Assembly: GCF_002286975.1 (NCBI RefSeq)
Contig: NZ_NSKB01000005.1
Span: 310,001 to 374,000 of the forward strand
Direction of reading: 5' to 3'
From: Halomonas salipaludis
GTDB taxonomy: Bacteria > Pseudomonadota > Gammaproteobacteria > Pseudomonadales > Halomonadaceae
DNA: 64,000 nt
The notes beneath the pieces were generated by a model, which saw nothing but the letters and a program-made list of their open reading frames with translations, made no database searches and was not told the DNA's origin. Positions 1 through 8,497 of the stretch are shown in pieces. A program made the position numbers and the translations under genes. The first letter of the stretch is position 1. Each line of letters opens with the position of its first letter.

Positions 1-326
1 TCGAGGCAGGCCAGATGGCGCCGATCCTGATCTTCAGCGAGGAGCGCCTGGACCACTACCCCGATGTGCCTACTACCGTGGAACATGGCTGGGACCTGAC
101 CGACGGCAACGACCGGGCGATCTTCGTCCATGCCGATACACCTGAGCCGATCTTGCAGCGTCTCGAAGGTGCCTTCAAGGAAGTCTACGACTCCGAGGAG
201 TACCAGACCTATGCCGAGCGCGTGAACCTGACCTACCGCGAAGGCTGGATGGGCAGCGAAGCGTATCGCCAGCGGCTCGAGAACAACTACGCGCTCTATT
301 CACGTTTGCTGCAGAACGGTGAGTGA
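1..326 (+). CDS. Tripartite tricarboxylate transporter substrate-binding protein (TctC family), C-terminal part
   Basis: This is the last 107 or so codons of a periplasmic substrate-binding protein; the 5' end lies outside the window. The visible tail has the TctC-family pattern: a stretch ending FSEERLDHYPDVPTTVEHG, then helices rich in Glu and Tyr. In TTT systems this protein captures a carboxylate and delivers it to the TctA/TctB permease, and tctB and tctA follow on the same strand. The ligand cannot be read from the tail. The downstream four-carbon acid kinase and aldolase suggest a hydroxylated C4 acid such as threonate or erythronate, by inference from neighbours only. Confidence 0.85.
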   Translation, partial: EAGQMAPILIFSEERLDHYPDVPTTVEHGWDLTDGNDRAIFVHADTPEPILQRLEGAFKEVYDSEEYQTYAERVNLTYREGWMGSEAYRQRLENNYALYSRLLQNGE

Positions 327-390
327 CCGGCGATACATGAGCAAGACGGCGGCGGTAGCTTTCCGCCTCCCTACTTACCACCACTGCGCT

Positions 391-410
391 GACCGGCCAC
401 ACGGCCGGTC
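391..410 (+). promoter_or_regulatory. Intercistronic hairpin between tctC and tctB
   Basis: GACCGGCC at 391-398 and GGCCGGTC at 403-410 form a perfect 8-bp stem with an ACAC loop. No T-run follows, so it is not a classical terminator. Such hairpins after binding-protein genes often protect the upstream mRNA and lower expression of the permease genes; that role is inferred. Confidence 0.5.
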
Positions 411-436
411 GCGCGACGTTCCCTTCGGGGGCCAAT

Positions 437-919
437 ATGCACGTCAGGATCTATCTCTTCGCGACGGCGATCATTGTGCTGGCCCTGGCCAGCCTGCCAG
501 CCACGCTGCAGTTCCCCAGCTCCGCGCAGGTGTCCACCTTCATCGGGCCTCGGGTCTGGCCGCTGAGCCTGATTGTCATGCTCTTCTTGCTTGGCTGCGC
601 GCTGCTGGCGATGACCTGGCGCGATAGTCGTCGCAGCGTTCACGACAAAAGCGATTCCGAACAGGAAGGAAGCGGCGCGGCAGCGGCGCAGAAACTGTCC
701 TTTGCCAGCACGCGGCACTGGTGGCTGATGGCGGCCACGGTGGGTTACACCGTGCTGATCCAGAGCATTGGCTTCCTGGCCGCCAGCGTGCTTTTCACCT
801 TGGTTTGCACACTCCTGCTGGGGGCATGCAGGTGGTGGGTCATTGCCATCACCGTGGCAGTAGCGGTGGCGCTTATGCAGGGCGTATTCGTCATTCTGCT
901 CGGGATCCCCCTGCCGTGA
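437..919 (+). CDS. tctB: Tripartite tricarboxylate transporter small membrane subunit (TctB family)
   Basis: A 160-residue hydrophobic protein with four predicted transmembrane segments. The FIGPRVWP stretch after the first segment is typical of TctB/DUF1468 proteins, as are the polar linker around residues 60-90 and the tightly packed C-terminal helices. It is the small subunit of a sodium- or proton-coupled TTT importer in the inner membrane, partner of the large TctA subunit 46 nt downstream. A purine-rich stretch (GGGGGCC) lies just before the ATG. The 110-nt gap behind tctC holds a hairpin, so expression may be lower than that of the binding protein. Confidence 0.85.
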   Translation: MHVRIYLFATAIIVLALASLPATLQFPSSAQVSTFIGPRVWPLSLIVMLFLLGCALLAMTWRDSRRSVHDKSDSEQEGSGAAAAQKLSFASTRHWWLMAATVGYTVLIQSIGFLAASVLFTLVCTLLLGACRWWVIAITVAVAVALMQGVFVILLGIPLP

Positions 920-965
920 CACCCAACGCGATGACACCCCTATCGACTTGCTCCAGGAGTTGACG

Positions 966-2483
966 ATGCTGGAACATTTTCTCGGCGGGTTGGCCGTGGT
1001 GCTGCAGCCACTCAATCTGCTATTGCTGACCTCCGCGGTCTTCATCGGCTTCATCGGTGGCGCGCTGCCCGGTATCAGTGGCGTGATCCTGGTGGTGATC
1101 CTGCTACCGGTCACCTATGGTATGGAGCCCACCACGGCCTTCATGCTGCTCACGGCGATTTACGGGGCCACGGTATTTTCGGGGCTGATCACGGCGATTC
1201 TGTACCGTGCGCCGGGGACGCCCGAAGCGGTGATGACCGCCTTCGACGGCTATCCCATGACTCAGCAGGGCCAGGCCGGCAAGGCATTGGGCATCGGTGT
1301 GTTGAGTTCCGCCATCGGCGGCCTGGTCGGTACCGTGGCGTTGATCGTGTTCACGCCTATGCTCGCTACCATGGCACTGCGCTTCTCGTCACCCGAGTAC
1401 TTCGCACTGGCGATCCTCGGCTTGACGGTGGTGGCTTCCCTCGGCGGGCGCTTGATCTACGGCCTCATCGGGGCGGCCCTCGGCCTGCTGATCGCCACGG
1501 TGGGCATCGATCCGCTCACCGGCACCAGCCGCTATACCTTCGACAACCTCAATCTCGCCGAGGGCGTCGGGCTGATTCCGATGATCGTGGGGCTGTTCGC
1601 GATCTCCGAGGTGATGAAGCGCGCGCTCGACCAGGACAGCCATCAGCCGCTGGAAAAGGTCAGGATCAAGATCTTCGATCTGCCGATCCTGCGCCAGATC
1701 GGTGGCACGCTGACGCGCTCGTCGCTGATTGGCGTGGTCACCGGGATTCTGCCCGGGATAGGGGCCAGCACCGCGGCCATGGTGAGCTATAGCGAGGCGG
1801 TGCGCTGGTCCAAGCATCCCGAGACATTCGGCAAGGGGGCCCCGGAAGGGGTGGCTGCGCCGGAATCGGCCAACAATGCCGCGGCCATGGGCGCACTGGT
1901 GCCGTTGTTTGCCCTCGGCATTCCCGGCAGTGGCACCACCGCCGTGATTCTTGGCGCCTTCATCATGCACGGGCTGCAGCCCGGCCCGATGTTCATGATC
2001 ACCAGCAGCGACCTGATCTATGCCGTGTTCGCCGGGCTGTTCATCGTCAACTTTATGATCCTGCTGTTCTCCAAGCCGTTCATTGCGCTGTTCACCAAAC
2101 TGCTCAACGTGCCCTATTCGGCGCTGGGACCGCTAATCGTCATGTGCTGCATCGTCGGAACCTACTCGGTACGCAATTCGATGTTCGACGTGTGGCTGAT
2201 GCTCGGCTTCGGCGTGCTCGGCTATCTGCTGGAGAAGCTGAAGTTTCCACTGGTATCGATCATTCTCGGGCTGGTACTGGGACCGATCGCCGAGAGCGAG
2301 CTGCGCCGCACGCTCTCGATGTCCCAAGGTGACCCGTCGATTCTCTTCACTCGTCCGATCAGCGCCACGCTGCTGGCCATCGCCTGTCTGTTGCTGACGA
2401 TAACCATCGTCACCCCTCTGGTGAAGCGGCTGCGTAGCAACAGATCCACGTCCTTGTCATCCAAACAGCGGAGCCAGTCATGA
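966..2483 (+). CDS. tctA: Tripartite tricarboxylate transporter large permease (TctA family)
   Basis: A 505-residue membrane protein with 10-12 hydrophobic segments and family landmarks: GALPGISG near residue 28, a second TGILPGIGAST block near residue 260, and NNAAAMGALVPL with GIPGSGTTA near residue 310. It is the main translocation subunit of the TTT system. The reading frame also allows a TTG start at 948, but the ATG at 966 is preceded by AGGAG at 954-958 with good spacing and gives the usual N terminus. Its stop overlaps the next start by 4 nt (ATGA), so it is translationally coupled to the sugar-acid kinase. That ties transport to four-carbon acid catabolism. Confidence 0.93.
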   Translation: MLEHFLGGLAVVLQPLNLLLLTSAVFIGFIGGALPGISGVILVVILLPVTYGMEPTTAFMLLTAIYGATVFSGLITAILYRAPGTPEAVMTAFDGYPMTQQGQAGKALGIGVLSSAIGGLVGTVALIVFTPMLATMALRFSSPEYFALAILGLTVVASLGGRLIYGLIGAALGLLIATVGIDPLTGTSRYTFDNLNLAEGVGLIPMIVGLFAISEVMKRALDQDSHQPLEKVRIKIFDLPILRQIGGTLTRSSLIGVVTGILPGIGASTAAMVSYSEAVRWSKHPETFGKGAPEGVAAPESANNAAAMGALVPLFALGIPGSGTTAVILGAFIMHGLQPGPMFMITSSDLIYAVFAGLFIVNFMILLFSKPFIALFTKLLNVPYSALGPLIVMCCIVGTYSVRNSMFDVWLMLGFGVLGYLLEKLKFPLVSIILGLVLGPIAESELRRTLSMSQGDPSILFTRPISATLLAIACLLLTITIVTPLVKRLRSNRSTSLSSKQRSQS

Positions 2484-3760
2484 CCATCGTATTGGGCGCC
2501 ATCGCCGATGACTTCACCGGCGCCACGGACCTTGCCAACAACCTGGTGCGCAGCGGCATGCGCTGTCTGCAAGTGATCGGCGTACCCGGTCCGGATCTCG
2601 AGGTGAGTGAGGTCGATGCCGTGGTGGTGGCACTAAAGTCGCGCTCCTGTCCGGCGGATGAGGCCGTGGCCGACTCGCTGGCCGCGCTGGCGTGGCTGCG
2701 GGCGCAAGGCGCCCGCCAGCTGTTCTTCAAGTACTGTTCCACTTTCGATTCTACCGAGCATGGCAATATCGGCCCGGTGGCCGATGCGTTGCTGGAGCGA
2801 CTAGGGGCAGCGCAGACGGTGATGGTGCCGGCCTTTCCGGTGAACGGTCGCACCGTCTACCAGGGCCACCTGTTCGTCGGCGACCGGCTGCTCAACGACA
2901 GCGGCATGCAGCACCATCCGCTCACGCCCATGACGGATGCCGACCTGGTGCGCGTACTCGCCAAACAGACCCCTCATCCGGTGGGCCTGATGGCGCGCCC
3001 GGTGCTCGCCCAGGGCGCCGAGGCAGCCCGGCAGCACCTGGCGACACTGGCCGGGCAGGGGGTACGGCACGTGGTCTGCGACACCCTCGACGAGCATGAT
3101 CTGGACGTGCTGGCGGAGGCCTGTGAAGCGATGCCGCTGGTGACCGGTGGTTCGGGCCTGGGCCAGGCGCTACCCGCCCGCTATCGCCGCCTTGGCTGGC
3201 TTGACAAGATCGCCGAGCCGGGCCGCCTGCAGCCGGGCAGTGGCGGCGCGCTGGTGCTGTCGGGCAGCTGTTCCCGGGCCACGCTGGGCCAGGTGGCGCA
3301 CTTCCTGGAGCGCTATCCCGGCTTCGCTCTCGACCCGCTGGCCCTGGCGGAAAGCGACGCACAGCGGGAAGCGGCGCTCGCCTTCGCACGGGACGCCCTC
3401 GAAAGCGGTGGGCCGGTATTGGTCTATGCCTCGGCCGATCCGGAGCGGGTGAAGGCCGCCCAGGCCAGGCTCGGTGTCGAGCGCGCGGGTCAGCTCGTCG
3501 AACGGGCGTTGGGACACCTGGCGGCGACGCTGATAAGTGAGGGAGTGGGCCGACTGGTGGTGGCAGGCGGCGAGACCTCGGGGGCCGTGGTGGCCGCGCT
3601 GGGCATCGAGACCCTGCGCATCGGTGAGCAGATCGATCCCGGCGTACCCTGGACCCAGGCGCAACTGGCGGGACGCGAAGCGCCGCTGTCGCTGGCGCTG
3701 AAATCGGGCAACTTCGGCGGAGTCGACTTCTTTACCCGTGCCTTCGAGGTGCTGCCATGA
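2480..3760 (+). CDS. otnK: Four-carbon acid sugar kinase (3-oxo-tetronate kinase, OtnK-like)
   Basis: A 426-residue kinase of the four-carbon acid sugar kinase family (former DUF1537). The N-terminal substrate domain opens with GAIADDFTGATDLA, with KYCSTFDST near residue 88. The C-terminal nucleotide domain has VVAGGETSGAVV near residue 360 and a GEQIDPGVPW loop. Characterised relatives phosphorylate 3-oxo-tetronate to the 4-phosphate using ATP, in threonate/erythronate breakdown. It overlaps tctA and the following aldolase by 4 nt each, giving one tightly coupled transcript. The dehydrogenase and isomerase that usually complete the pathway are not in the window and may lie upstream of position 1. 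The family is certain; the exact substrate is inferred. Confidence 0.88.
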   Translation: MTIVLGAIADDFTGATDLANNLVRSGMRCLQVIGVPGPDLEVSEVDAVVVALKSRSCPADEAVADSLAALAWLRAQGARQLFFKYCSTFDSTEHGNIGPVADALLERLGAAQTVMVPAFPVNGRTVYQGHLFVGDRLLNDSGMQHHPLTPMTDADLVRVLAKQTPHPVGLMARPVLAQGAEAARQHLATLAGQGVRHVVCDTLDEHDLDVLAEACEAMPLVTGGSGLGQALPARYRRLGWLDKIAEPGRLQPGSGGALVLSGSCSRATLGQVAHFLERYPGFALDPLALAESDAQREAALAFARDALESGGPVLVYASADPERVKAAQARLGVERAGQLVERALGHLAATLISEGVGRLVVAGGETSGAVVAALGIETLRIGEQIDPGVPWTQAQLAGREAPLSLALKSGNFGGVDFFTRAFEVLP

Positions 3761-4401
3761 GCATTCACGACGAGAATGTCCTGCGCGAGCAGATCGCCAC
3801 GCTAGGCAAGTCGCTGTTCGATCGAGGCCTGACCATGGGCTCCAGCGGCAATATCAGCATGCGCCTGGACGATGGTGGCTGGCTGATGACGCCGACCAAC
3901 GCCTGCCTGGGGCGCCTCGATCCGGCACGCATCTCGCGGCTCGATGGTCAAGGCCAATGGCTCGATGGCGACACGCCGACCAAGGAGCAGTTCCTGCACA
4001 TGGCGATGTACGCCGAGCGCCCGCAGTCCGGGGCCATTGTGCACCTGCACTCCACTCACTCGGTGGCGGTGTCCTGCTTACCCGGCATCGATCCCTGCGA
4101 CTGTATTCCGCCGCTCACCGCCTACTACGTGATGCGCGTCGGCAAGCTGCCGCTGGTGCCCTATCACGTCCCGGGCGACCCCCAGTTGGGCGATGCCGTG
4201 CGCGGCCTGGCAGGCAAGCACAGCGCCGTGCTGCTGGCCAACCACGGGCCGGTGGTGGCGGGCAAGAACCTGGAAGCGGCGGTCTACGCCACCGAAGAAC
4301 TCGAAGAGACCGCCAAGCTGTTCCTGCTGCTGCGTGGAGAGAACCCGCGTGTCCTCAACGAGGAGCAGGTGGCCGAGCTACAGCGGCGCTTTCCCGCCTG
4401 A
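3757..4401 (+). CDS. otnC: Class II aldolase/adducin family, 3-oxo-tetronate 4-phosphate decarboxylase (OtnC-like)
   Basis: A 214-residue cytosolic class II aldolase-fold enzyme. Visible motifs are GSSGNISMR near residue 28 (phosphate loop), a Thr/Asn segment near residue 45, HLHSTHS near residue 97 carrying two metal-ligand histidines, and ANHGPVV near residue 160 with the third. Relatives paired with OtnK decarboxylate 3-oxo-tetronate 4-phosphate to dihydroxyacetone phosphate. Its start overlaps the kinase stop (ATGA), making it the last gene of the tctCBA-otnK-otnC unit. It is convergent with the racemase-family gene 73 nt away. L-fuculose-phosphate aldolase is an alternative by fold, but the kinase partner favours OtnC. 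Confidence 0.87.
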   Translation: MSIHDENVLREQIATLGKSLFDRGLTMGSSGNISMRLDDGGWLMTPTNACLGRLDPARISRLDGQGQWLDGDTPTKEQFLHMAMYAERPQSGAIVHLHSTHSVAVSCLPGIDPCDCIPPLTAYYVMRVGKLPLVPYHVPGDPQLGDAVRGLAGKHSAVLLANHGPVVAGKNLEAAVYATEELEETAKLFLLLRGENPRVLNEEQVAELQRRFPA

Positions 4402-4474
4402 ACTCGACTCGCCCAGTCAGGCCAACGCCGCCCCTGGGTTGCCGGAGGCGACGTTCATTTCTTCGCGAGCTAGG

Positions 4475-5491
4475 TCAGCGGATCACGAAGCCGCGGCCTA
4501 CCGGGTCGCGCTCATCGATCAGCCATTTGGCGTAGCCGATCAGCTCGGCGGTGCCCTGTACGCTGGGGCGGATGGCGCGGTAGCCGCCAATGTCCGTTTC
4601 ACCGAGGATTTCACCGGTGAAGCGGCCGCTACCGAGCAGGCCCTCGGAGTAGATGGGCCGGCCCACGTCCAATTCGTTGCGGGCGTGGAACATGGCCATC
4701 ATCGCGCTGGTGCCAGTACCGCCGGGAGAGCGGTCGAGCTTGCCGTCGGAGAAAACATGCACATTGCGGTAGAGCGAATCGGGTTGTGAGCCCTCGTGCC
4801 AGAAGGTGACGAAATTCAGGCCGTTGATGTGTGGACGAGTCGGGTGACGAATCTCCATACGGGCGTTGAGCTCGGCCTTCACCGCCTGGCCGGCGTGGGA
4901 GAAGTAGCTGCCGTTGTCGGGGCCGATGGGCTGCTTGTCGGAGGGCACCCGGATGATGGCGAAGAAGTTGCCGCCGAACACCAGGTCGGCCTTGAGCGTG
5001 CCGAGGCCAGGCACGTCGACCGGAATATCCTGCTCCATGACGAAGGCGGGCACATTCTCGAAGCGGGTCCAGTGCACCTTGTCGGCATCGGCCTTGACCT
5101 CTGAGACCACGGTGCCAGCTGTCGTTTCGAAGCGAATACGGGTGAGGCCGTTCTCTTGCGGGGGCGGCGCCAGGCGGTGGGAAACCATGGCCATGGAGAG
5201 CGCGATGGTGCCGTGGCCGCACATGTCGACGAACTGCTCGCCGTCGATCCACAGCATGCCGGCGTCATGATCGGCGTCGGAGGGAGGCGTAAGAAACACG
5301 CCGAACATGTGCTGGTGGCCACGCGGTTCGCGCATCAGGCTGGTGCGTACATGGTCGTGATGCTCTTGCAGGTAGCGGCGCTTGGCGAGGATGTCGCCGC
5401 CGAGCGGGTAGGGAATGCCGCCGTGGATAATGCAGGTCGGTTCGCCTTCGGTATGGGTATAGATGACGTCGAGAAATTGCTGGTTGTTCAT
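4475..5491 (-). CDS. Proline racemase superfamily enzyme with Cys91/Gly257 active-site pair
   Basis: A 338-residue protein of the proline racemase/4-hydroxyproline epimerase/trans-3-hydroxyproline dehydratase superfamily. The first catalytic Cys is present at residue 91 in DMCGHGT. The second position, normally Cys in DRSPCGTG of racemases and epimerases and Thr in known dehydratases, is Gly257 in DRSPGGTG. The codon was confirmed on the reverse complement (ggc). Loss of the second base argues against two-base racemisation and for a one-base reaction such as dehydration. It lies 58 nt downstream of dctM in the dctPQM operon, so its substrate is probably the TRAP ligand. The start has AGGA about 9 nt upstream. 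Superfamily sure; reaction unknown. Confidence 0.85.
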   Translation of the reverse strand: MNNQQFLDVIYTHTEGEPTCIIHGGIPYPLGGDILAKRRYLQEHHDHVRTSLMREPRGHQHMFGVFLTPPSDADHDAGMLWIDGEQFVDMCGHGTIALSMAMVSHRLAPPPQENGLTRIRFETTAGTVVSEVKADADKVHWTRFENVPAFVMEQDIPVDVPGLGTLKADLVFGGNFFAIIRVPSDKQPIGPDNGSYFSHAGQAVKAELNARMEIRHPTRPHINGLNFVTFWHEGSQPDSLYRNVHVFSDGKLDRSPGGTGTSAMMAMFHARNELDVGRPIYSEGLLGSGRFTGEILGETDIGGYRAIRPSVQGTAELIGYAKWLIDERDPVGRGFVIR

Positions 5492-5549
5492 GACAACATG
5501 TCCTGTATGGATGGGGCGGTTGTAGTGGTGGAGAGCATCGCTGGCCGGT

Positions 5550-6830
5550 TCAAAGACCGAGCCAGCGCGGTACGCTCATGACGATGCCTTCCGGCCAGAC
5601 GATGACGGCGAGCAGCACGAACAGCATCACGGCGATGAAGGGCAGGTTGGCGTAGGTGATGCGGATCACATCGACCTTGGCGATCACGCTGGTAATGAAC
5701 AGCGCGGCGCCTACCGGGGGGGTCTGCTGGCCGATGCCCCAGCACAGGATCACCACCATGGCGAACTGCAGCGGATCGATGCCGAGCAGCTGCACGCTGG
5801 GTAGGAACAGCGGCACGACGATGAACATCATGGCGATGCCGTCGAGGAAGGTGCCGGCGATGATCAGTACCAGGCTGAGGATCAGCAGGAAGCCGATCGG
5901 GCCCATATCGAGCGCGGCAATGGGACCCAGCACCAACTGGCCGAGGCTCTGGTAGGTGAAGGTGTAGCCAAGCGTATGAGCGGCGGCGGTGACGAACATC
6001 ACCGCGCCGGTCAGCACGGCGCTCTCCACCAGGGCGCGGTAGAGCATGCGTAGCGAGAGCGAACGGTACAGCAGCATGCCGGCGACGATGCCGTAGGCCA
6101 CGGCTACGGCAGAGGCTTCGGTGGGGGTGAAGATGCCGCCGAGAATACCGCCCAGGATGATCACCGGCATCATCAGGGCGGGCAGGGCACTGACGAAGGT
6201 CTTGCCGAGTTCGCCAAGTGAGAAGGCCGCCTCGATGGGGTATTGGCGTTTGACCGATATCCACCAGGCCATGGTGATCAGGCCGACTGCCGTGAGTACG
6301 CCGGCGATCAGGCCGGCGGCGAACAGCGCGCCTGTGGAGAGGCCCATGTAAGCGCTCAGCAGTACCATGGGTACGCTGGGCGGGATGATGATGCCGATGG
6401 TGGATGACGAAGCCGTAACCGCGGCGGTGAAAGGTGCCGAATAACCTCGCTTGACCATCTGCGGAATCATCACCCCTCCCACGGCGGCGGTATCGGACAT
6501 CGAGGTGCCACTCATGCCGGCGAAGAACATCGAAGTGAGGATATTGACTGCCGCCAAGCCACCGCGAATGGCGCCGACCAGAGCGCGTGCCAGTTGTATC
6601 AGGCGCGCCGAGATGCCGCTGTGGTTCATGATCTGGCCAGCCAGGATGAACAGCGGTACCGCCAGCAGCGGGAAGGATTCGGTGCCGCGGTAGAGGCGCT
6701 GGACCAGCACCAACATGTCGACGCCGGAGTAGGCCAGTACGCAGATCGAGACCAGCGTGAGGGCGAAAGCGATCGGCATGGCCAGGCCGATCAGCGTCAG
6801 TAGCGCCAGCAGGATGACGAGCAGGATCAT
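5550..6830 (-). CDS. dctM: TRAP transporter large permease (DctM family)
   Basis: A 426-residue inner-membrane protein with about 12 hydrophobic segments. It has classic DctM features: an N-terminal MILLVILLALLTLIGLAMP segment, FAGMSGTSMSDTAAVG near residue 105, SSSTIGIIIPPSVPM near residue 145, and FTPTEASAVAVAYG near residue 230. It forms the sodium-driven translocation channel with DctQ. Start and dctQ stop overlap by 4 nt (6827-6830), giving translational coupling. Gene order on the minus strand is dctP-dctQ-dctM-racemase. A 482-codon frame running through the same DNA in another frame has no hydrophobic pattern and is a shadow. Confidence 0.95.
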   Translation of the reverse strand: MILLVILLALLTLIGLAMPIAFALTLVSICVLAYSGVDMLVLVQRLYRGTESFPLLAVPLFILAGQIMNHSGISARLIQLARALVGAIRGGLAAVNILTSMFFAGMSGTSMSDTAAVGGVMIPQMVKRGYSAPFTAAVTASSSTIGIIIPPSVPMVLLSAYMGLSTGALFAAGLIAGVLTAVGLITMAWWISVKRQYPIEAAFSLGELGKTFVSALPALMMPVIILGGILGGIFTPTEASAVAVAYGIVAGMLLYRSLSLRMLYRALVESAVLTGAVMFVTAAAHTLGYTFTYQSLGQLVLGPIAALDMGPIGFLLILSLVLIIAGTFLDGIAMMFIVVPLFLPSVQLLGIDPLQFAMVVILCWGIGQQTPPVGAALFITSVIAKVDVIRITYANLPFIAVMLFVLLAVIVWPEGIVMSVPRWLGL

Positions 6831-7324
6831 GACGCACTCTCCTCCAGCGCGGCATGCTGGGCGGCCTCATAGGGCGGCACCTTGGCCCTGACGGCGGCGA
6901 CGCATTGACGTACCAGCTCCAGCAGCATGCCGACACCGGTAATCGGCACGGCGATGTAGAACAGCCACTGGGGGGCGCCCAGCATCAGGGTGGTGCGGTG
7001 CGAGAACTGCAGGGTTTGTTCGATGCCCCAGATCACCATGACCGCGCAGACCACGCCGATCAGCGTCTGGTTGATGAAGAACAGCAGCCACTGGCCACGG
7101 CTGGGTAGCAGCGCTGCGATGACGTCGATGCGCAGGTGTGCGCCCTGGCGCAGGGCGAGATAGCCGCAAAAGAAAGTGACGTAGACCAGTAGTCCGACCA
7201 GCACTTCGGCGCTCCAGGACAGCGAAGCATTGAACACATAGCGGGCGAGTACCGCTGCCATGGCCAGTACGGTGATGGCAGACAACAGCAGAGCGGCGAC
7301 CGCTTCGAAAAGACGATCAAGCAT
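6827..7324 (-). CDS. dctQ: TRAP transporter small permease (DctQ family)
   Basis: A 165-residue protein with four transmembrane helices. It carries the DctQ signature around RYVFNASLSWSAEVLVG (residues about 28-44), followed by LALRQGAHLRID near residue 57. It is the small membrane subunit of the TRAP importer, required with DctM. GGGAG precedes the ATG by about 7 nt. The gene begins 57 nt after dctP and overlaps dctM by 4 nt, as usual for three-gene TRAP operons. Confidence 0.93.
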   Translation of the reverse strand: MLDRLFEAVAALLLSAITVLAMAAVLARYVFNASLSWSAEVLVGLLVYVTFFCGYLALRQGAHLRIDVIAALLPSRGQWLLFFINQTLIGVVCAVMVIWGIEQTLQFSHRTTLMLGAPQWLFYIAVPITGVGMLLELVRQCVAAVRAKVPPYEAAQHAALEESAS

Positions 7325-7381
7325 GGTGAGGCTCCCGGGAGTAGGGCAGGCCGGGAAGGCCTGCCTGTGGTTGGAGGCGGC

Positions 7382-8368
7382 TCAGGGATGGTTGGCGATG
7401 CGCTCCACCATGCCACGGGCCTCTTCCGAGAGGTCCTGTGTGAAGGCCTCCCAGAGCGGCTGCGAGGCCTCGATGAAGGCGTCGATGTCGACTTCGTTGA
7501 CCTGCATGCCGTTCTGCTCGACCAGGTCGATCACGCTCTGGTCGGCGTGTTCGCCGAAGGCCTCGGTGGCCGCGAACGCCTTCGCGCCTCCCTCGAGCAA
7601 CGCCTGCCGAACCTCCTCGGGAAGATCCTGGAAGCGCGCTTCGTTCATCAGCAGGAAGCCGACGGTATAGACGTGCCCCGACAGCGAGAGGTAGTCCTGC
7701 ACTTCATAGAAACGACTGGCTTCGACCTCGACCAGTGGGTTTTCCTGGCCGTCGAAGACACGTGTCTGGAGCGCAGAATAGAGCTCTGGATAGGGTAGCG
7801 GTGAGGCGTTGGCACCATAGGCGTTGAACATTTCCACCCGCTGGCGGCTCTCCGGGGTGCGGATGCGCAAGCCACTCAAGTCATCAGGTGTTGCGATGGG
7901 GTGACGGTTGTTGGTGATGTGACGAAAGCCCCCCTCGTAGAAACCGATGACCCGGTAATCCTGCTCTTGGAGCTGCGCCTTGATGGCTTCGCCTATCTCG
8001 CCGAGGAGCACGTTTCTCACATGCTCCCGATCGCGAAACAGATAAGGCAGCGAGAGGATGCCCAGGTCTTCATCGACGGTCGTGATCGGCGTTTCGATGG
8101 TGGCGATGTCGAGCGTGCGAGTGTCGAGTGATTCGATATTGCTGATCTGGTCGCCGAGGGAGCCCGAGTGGAACAGATTGATGGCCACTTCATCGTCAGT
8201 GGCGGCTGCCACGTGCTCCACCAGGGCGCTCAGGCCCGCCATCTGGATGCCCTGCTGACTGCCGATGGTCGCAGCACGCAGCTCGATGTCCGCGGCGGTA
8301 GCGGAGTTGGTGAGTCCAACGGCTAGCGCCAACGCGGTAAACAGGGGGAGGGATGGGAGAGACTTCAT
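7382..8368 (-). CDS. dctP: TRAP transporter solute receptor (DctP family)
   Basis: A 328-residue periplasmic binding protein. A cleavable signal peptide (basic start, hydrophobic core, ATA-A cleavage near residue 26) is followed by the DctP fold: GSLGDQISNIESL near residue 68, LPYLFRDREHVRNVL near residue 107, and GLRIRTPESRQRVEMFNAYG near residue 160. The Arg in this last stretch normally contacts the ligand carboxylate in TRAP receptors. AAGGAG stands 7 nt before the ATG. As first gene of the operon with dctQ, dctM and the racemase-family gene, it sets the specificity of the import step; a carboxylated substrate such as a proline derivative is likely. The ligand itself cannot be read from the sequence. 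Confidence 0.93.
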   Translation of the reverse strand: MKSLPSLPLFTALALAVGLTNSATAADIELRAATIGSQQGIQMAGLSALVEHVAAATDDEVAINLFHSGSLGDQISNIESLDTRTLDIATIETPITTVDEDLGILSLPYLFRDREHVRNVLLGEIGEAIKAQLQEQDYRVIGFYEGGFRHITNNRHPIATPDDLSGLRIRTPESRQRVEMFNAYGANASPLPYPELYSALQTRVFDGQENPLVEVEASRFYEVQDYLSLSGHVYTVGFLLMNEARFQDLPEEVRQALLEGGAKAFAATEAFGEHADQSVIDLVEQNGMQVNEVDIDAFIEASQPLWEAFTQDLSEEARGMVERIANHP

Positions 8369-8465
8369 GATGACGCTCCTTGGGTTGTTGTTGAGGGAGT
8401 CGTGTCATGGGTTGAATGATCACGTGCCTCTTAGCCTAGGGGGTCACCATGTAGGGATATAGAAG

Positions 8466-8486
8466 ATTCAAGACATATTTTTGAAT
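8466..8486. promoter_or_regulatory. Inverted repeat upstream of dctP
   Basis: ATTCAA (8466-8471) and TTGAAT (8481-8486) are exact inverted copies separated by 9 nt of AT-rich DNA. They lie between the AraC-type regulator stop and the dctP start, in the only low-GC patch of this intergenic region. A weak -35/-10 pair (TTCAAA, then TATATC) overlaps it on the minus strand. It could be the operator through which the neighbouring regulator acts; no direct evidence. Confidence 0.35.
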
Positions 8487-8497
8487 ATAAGGGACGT

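Noticed and set aside
5488-6936. 482-codon frame overlapping dctM in another phase
   Set aside because: dctM is certain and coupled to dctQ; the alternative frame is Arg/His-rich shadow sequence.
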